A DNA stretch of 64,000 bases from Ricinus communis. Taxonomy: Eukaryota > Streptophyta > Magnoliopsida > Malpighiales > Euphorbiaceae. A model generated the notes under the pieces. It made no database searches. It was given only the letters and a program-made list of their open reading frames with translations, and was not told the DNA's origin. The stretch is from the NCBI RefSeq assembly GCF_019578655.1, contig NC_063265.1, forward strand, positions 2,762,501-2,826,500, given 5' to 3'. Made by a program: the position numbers and the translations under genes. Shown one piece after another: positions 59,970 to 64,000 of this stretch (the first letter of the stretch is position 1; every line of letters begins with the position of its first letter).

Positions 59970-61640
59970 ACAGGATTTGGAGAATGAAGATAATACATTC
60001 CAGCAACAGAAAGGTGCTTGGAGCTCCTATATAAATGTGGATTAAATAAAGGGTTGGATAATTTTATCAAGAAAACTCATGTAAATCAGTTTTTATAGGT
60101 GAAGAGCATGATCTAGGTGAAAGTTGCACTACTGAAATGGATGTTGAAAGCTGTGCAGCAAAAGAGGTTGAATTGCCTGGAATTACTGTATGTGTGGAGT
60201 CTGCAGATATTTGGAATTAACGACCTACACTACACTGCCAATTCATTTATTCTTAATTGGGCTTATGAATATAGAAAGTTTATTTTGGCAAAGCCAACAA
60301 GATATTAAGAAAATTAAGCAAGTCTATTATTGCTAGCCTGGTTAGCTAAGATGGAAGGTGACCTTTCATATGATATTTGATGGGAGAATCTCTGTATTAA
60401 ATCAGGCAGAACTGATTTTTATCCTCTTTACACGGGTGTGCTTTTGAATTGGTTTTTCTTTTGGTCCTGGTGCATCTGGAAAATTCAGAGGTGTAGTATA
60501 CCAAAACATTACATGGCGAAAGAAGCTGGTGTTGCAATTGCCGAGAATTCCTGTTGCTCCTCTGGTGCTGGTCAGCCCTTGTTATTATGCTCTGAAAGTA
60601 TATGCGCTATAGGCCATGGATGATTTGAGCTAGTATGATTCTCTGTGGATTCTGTTGTATTTTTAATTTTTCTTAACTTGGCTGATTAAGAATGATTGAT
60701 GCCTAGGACGGAGGTTTAGTCCTGTGATCCATTTGAATGATGGTAGCAGAAGACAACTTGAAGTATTCCAGTCAACAGTCAGCTAGTTGATGTGGCAATG
60801 GCTGAAACCTTCTGTTGCTCCTCTAGTGATGCTCAGAAGTCCTTATCGTTGTGCGATAAAGGTATATGACTTGAGCAAGTGTAATATTTTGTTGCATTTT
60901 TATATATCCTTAACTTGGCTGATTAAGAATAATTAATGTTCTAGGACATAGCCCTGGTGATCAGTGAACCAATTGAATGATGCCGGTGAAAGAGAACTTG
61001 AAACCATAACACAGTCACCTGTAGTAAATGTTCAAGCCAACAGTGAGCCAGTGGAGAATCCGGAGACTCCATTTGCAAAGAGCTCATCTATTTGGGAAAA
61101 AATTGAATCTCTGGGAGTTTTTCACTTTATGCCACAAAAGCTACATTTTCATCCGTTGGTTAAATGTAAAGAGGTATGTCGAGAAGGATTTGCTGTAGGT
61201 TACATGGTGAGCTTTGCTTCTTTGGTAGACAAGACATCCAAGTTGCAAATTGATGATCCTAGTGATGTTATCCACAGCTACTTGGATACTCTTGCTGAAT
61301 TGGAAATGCTTGGATTTGGTGTCAAAGGCCATAGCGAATCGGCTTAATAAATTACTGGCAATCAAAGATCAACTGGACAGCTTCAGGAGCAGTCTAAAGG
61401 AAATCAGACTCAGGTTACAAAGTGCAGTAATGAAAAAACCAAGTTGAAACAAGAGATCAATGCAATTGATGAGAAGACAAGGGTATTAAAAAAGAAACAG
61501 GCGCAGAACATGTCAATAAAAGACACCAAAGAATCTGAGATTGCCTCCTTGGAATTGAATGTCAAAGGCATTGCCGAAGACATTTCAAAAACTGAATAAG
61601 AATTCAAAGGCCTAGGACAGCTTCTGCATCTTGGTAACTC
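59970..61640 (+). pseudogene. Broken DUF724-family gene (plant Agenet/DUF724 type), C-terminal part
   Basis: The conserved DUF724 start SSSIWEKIESLGVFHFMPQ is at about 61080-61136, followed by HFHPLVKCKEVCREGFAVGYM and DPSDVIHSYLDTLAELEMLGF. A one-base gain near 61326 shifts the frame; the match resumes as KAIANRLNKLLAIKD. A second shift near 61373 leads to GQLQEQSK and then a lysine/glutamate-rich coiled-coil stretch (KLKQEINAIDEKTRVLKKKQ) with a stop at about 61598, before EFKGLGQLLH. Upstream exon-like pieces with acceptors include one after 59971 (DLENEDNTFQQQKGAW) and one after about 60098 (GEEHDLGESCTTEMDVES), and a duplicated cysteine/serine-rich segment lies at 60520-60980. The Agenet domains are absent. 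DUF724 proteins are plant-specific and often nuclear, with poorly known roles. Given two frameshifts and a nonsense codon it is probably dead, unless splicing removes them. Confidence 0.7.
60520..60985 (+). repeat. Internal exon-plus-intron duplication in the DUF724-like gene
   Basis: About 60525-60745 and about 60785-60985 are direct, diverged copies: each has 'GTTGCAATTGC-GA / GTGGCAATGGCTGA', 'CTGTTGCTCCTCT-GTG-TG-TCAG', 'TTAACTTGGCTGATTAAGAAT-ATT', 'CTAGGAC' and 'ATTTGAATGATG / AATTGAATGATG'. The coding parts read AENSCCSSGAGQPLLLC and AETFCCSSSDAQKSLSLC. The duplication includes an acceptor-like end, so it copied an exon together with part of its intron. Confidence 0.75.
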
Positions 61641-62640
61641 TAGCTGGCACTCAAGCTTTCTTCTGAAAGTAGGTGGCTATATGGTTCCATGCATTTTTGT
61701 TTTGTTAAGTAGTCAAATTGACAAGTTATGTTATTAAGGTACAGTATACCTTTTTATAATTAATATGTTTGGTAGATTAAAAAATTATTAAAGATTAGAA
61801 TTATTAATTTATTGAATCTATAATGAATAAAAATTATCAATTAATGTGAGACTAACTTATTAAATTTTATAATATTCGAAAATTTAAAAATAATTATTTA
61901 TCAATATACTAAAAGTATAAATATATAAGTTATGAGAAGAAATTTAAGTAATTCTTAATTCAATAAGTGATTATAAAAAAAATTATATATATTCTGAAAG
62001 CACTTTTATATCTTTCTACATTAAAAATAATAGAACTATACTTTTACTTGCTTATAATAATAATTAATAATTTTAATGGATCTTTATTGATTTTTACTAG
62101 TTTTTAGATAATAAAATTATTAATTATTTAATATAGAATTTCTAAAAATTTACTAATTACTATTTTTCCATATCTTTTCATATTATACTACTCAGTTCTT
62201 AATATTTAAAAATTATATTCTTTTATTCCTTCCTAAAAAATTTTGTTTAATAATCATCAACTAAATTTGATTTATATTATTTATTTTCTGATTTTTAAAA
62301 GAATATACCTATTTTTCTTTATAATTTATTTATTATATTAAAACTTTTTTGTCTAATTTCTGTGTAAAAGTCAAATTTAATATCTGTACAAAAATAATTA
62401 ATTAGTATTTTTAATTACTTTAATTTCTAATATAATTAATTTTTAATAAAATTTAAATAACTTAATAATATTTATATTTATCAAAATATTTAATATCTCC
62501 TTAACTTTTATTTTCATCAATTATTATCCTCTCTATTTCCTCATTCTGTTAGTCAGTTCGGTTAAATAACTTAATTGGTAAATTTTTTTAATTTAATCCT
62601 TAAAATTATTATTAGTTTCAAATTTCTCTAAAATTAAAAT
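61641..62640. other. AT-rich intergenic DNA
   Basis: No gene or ordered repeat recognised. Confidence 0.5.
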
Positions 62641-63240
62641 TTTATCACATTAGGGACCATTTGAAATAACTTGAAGAAATTTTTAAAGTCATTATAAAAA
62701 TAGTAAATTATTAAAGGTGAAAAAGAGAAGTTTATGGAGAGAGAGAGCTCTCTCTTCTCTCTACTACCACTAATGACCGATGGAGCTTGAAGGGAGGAGA
62801 GAGGTAGGAATCTTGACTGCCGGAATGGTTGAGGTCGATGAAGTAAATGGAGGAGATGACAAACATAAACAACGACGAATGGTGGCAAGAAATGAAAGCA
62901 AATAAAACGTCGTTCACACCGTTTCTGGCAACGAAGAAATTGACTAGAAAAGGTTACATCAGTAAACTCACACACTATGTTCATCGAGCTCCACCACCAT
63001 CACTTACCGATTTTTACCACCAGCAGCTTCGTCGCTCTCCACCAGCAGCAACATCGTCGATCTCTGTCCGCTAGCAGCAGCTTCGCCGATATTCGTTAAC
63101 AGCAACTTCGCCGGTCGCCTCTAGCAGTAATATTGCCAGTCTCTTCCACTAGCAATGTCGTCGGTCTTCTCATCCAGCAATATTGCTCGACCTATAACAA
63201 TAATGTCGCTTGATGTCTTTTCACCACCAGTAGTGCTGGG
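62641..63240. repeat. Balanced-composition region with degenerate 30-33-base minisatellite
   Basis: 62740-62980 is of mixed composition with overlapping open frames on both strands, none recognised. From about 62990 to 63230 there are six to seven degenerate units of the 'CCACCAGCAGCAACATCGTCG-TCTCT' type (for example at 63020, 63040, 63070, 63103, 63123 and 63150). The frames through it encode Ser/Pro/Ala-rich low-complexity sequence and stop soon, so no gene is called. It is possibly part of a mobile element. Confidence 0.45.
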
Positions 63241-63266
63241 TTTAATTTTTTATCTCTACCCCTACT

Positions 63267-63271
<5 letters not shown>

Positions 63272-63307
<36 letters not shown>
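63272..63307. repeat. (GA)n microsatellite
   Basis: About 18 uninterrupted GA units immediately after the minisatellite region. Confidence 0.95.
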
Positions 63308-63310
<3 letters not shown>

Positions 63311-64000
63311 GGGTAGGATTTCAGTTTTAATTTTTTGGCAATTATGTTTATTTGGATAGATTTGAATTTTTAAAATTATATTTAATTTTATAAAATATTT
63401 AATTTTAAATGAATTTGATATTTAATAATAAATTTAAGAATTAAAATAATTTTTTTATTAATTAAGTTCTTTAATCTAATTGGCTAATATCAAAAAGAGA
63501 CCGAGAAAATACAAACGTCAAAGAGATATTTTAAAAAATAGGGGATTCTACTTATAAATTATGGTAGTCCTTAGACGGATAATTGTCATTTTTTCAAAAT
63601 AAAAGCTATTTTCTTCTCACCAGAAAAATTGTTATTTTTCTTTTTGTTTCTCTTAAATTTTTTTTGGAAACTTGGCACCGGAGAAAGAGACATTTCGTAT
63701 ATTTGGCGATCAATCAATTAATTAAAGATACTGAAATATTCTTTTTATTATTTTTAAGAGTTAATATTTTTTGATTTCAAAATACAATTTATTTGAAATT
63801 TGAATGCTAGTTGGTTGTTTAATGCTAATTGGAAAATAAATTAAAAATATTTATGAATTAGAAATAATTATTTATTTTGCTAATATTTAAGTACTGAGCA
63901 ACAAAATAGTATGACCTATGTGTTTGAGTGACAAATATCTCACTATTTAGTACTCTTCATTTTATTAAAATTTAAATTTTTTTATCAATTTTAAATTCTC
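63308..64000. other. AT-rich intergenic DNA to the window end
   Basis: No gene recognised. A 63-codon frame at 63583-63774 is hydrophobic low-complexity sequence and is not called. Confidence 0.5.

Noticed and set aside
1..64000. tRNA, rRNA, CRISPR arrays, bacterial-type operons
   Set aside because: None seen; the window has plant nuclear character throughout, and short direct repeats are satellites or mobile-element parts, not CRISPR.

Overview
This window is AT-rich nuclear DNA from a flowering plant. The evidence is split genes with GT-AG introns, plant-only protein families, LTR retroelement remnants, MITE-like foldbacks and long (TA)n tracts. The farnesyl diphosphate synthase and oligopeptide transporter proteins look like those of a rosid eudicot. 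A member of the Euphorbiaceae (castor/cassava/rubber group) is my best guess, but that is inference from memory of protein similarity.

Four intact spliced genes of recognised families are present, and every exon junction could be checked for phase: an oligopeptide transporter of the OPT family (4480-7655, +, 7 exons, 746 aa); a cytosolic-type phosphoglycolate phosphatase / HAD phosphatase like PGLP2 (22620-26266, -, 11 exons, 304 aa); farnesyl diphosphate synthase (38296-44155, +, 12 exons, 342 aa); and a C2-VASt-C2-GRAM-VASt protein like Arabidopsis At1g03370 (53630-59214, +, 9 exons, 1025 aa). A single-exon small membrane or secreted protein of unknown function (14417-14707, -) is probably real. 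The genes share no obvious pathway; they are ordinary neighbours separated by 7-12 kb of repeats.

Broken genes: a processed-looking fragment of the DRT111/SFPS (SPF45-like) splicing factor lies inside FPS intron 1; a DUF724-family gene with frameshifts, a nonsense codon and an internal exon duplication lies 0.75 kb downstream of the C2-GRAM gene; a Copia-type Gag remnant lies near 29.6-30.0 kb; and an orphan proline-rich exon-like piece lies near 34.5 kb.

Repeats: a 3.26 kb probable solo LTR (30363-33624) is flanked by a perfect 5-bp target duplication and carries an internal 442/452-bp tandem duplication. A decayed relative fills about 1-1560. A minus-strand LTR-like segment with TATA box, primer-binding-site-like sequence and broken gag-like frames lies at 18.2-20.2 kb. 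Three large foldback elements (9.6-10.3, 11.95-13.04 and 48.27-48.87 kb), an AT-rich repeat family in direct and inverted copies (15.5-16.7, 20.2-22.0, 26.6-27.1 kb) and an 80-bp perfect palindrome (22038-22117) complete the picture. I did not find a clear undescribed biological system. The most unusual items are the repeat structures, the duplicated splice donor in FPS, and the two broken genes.
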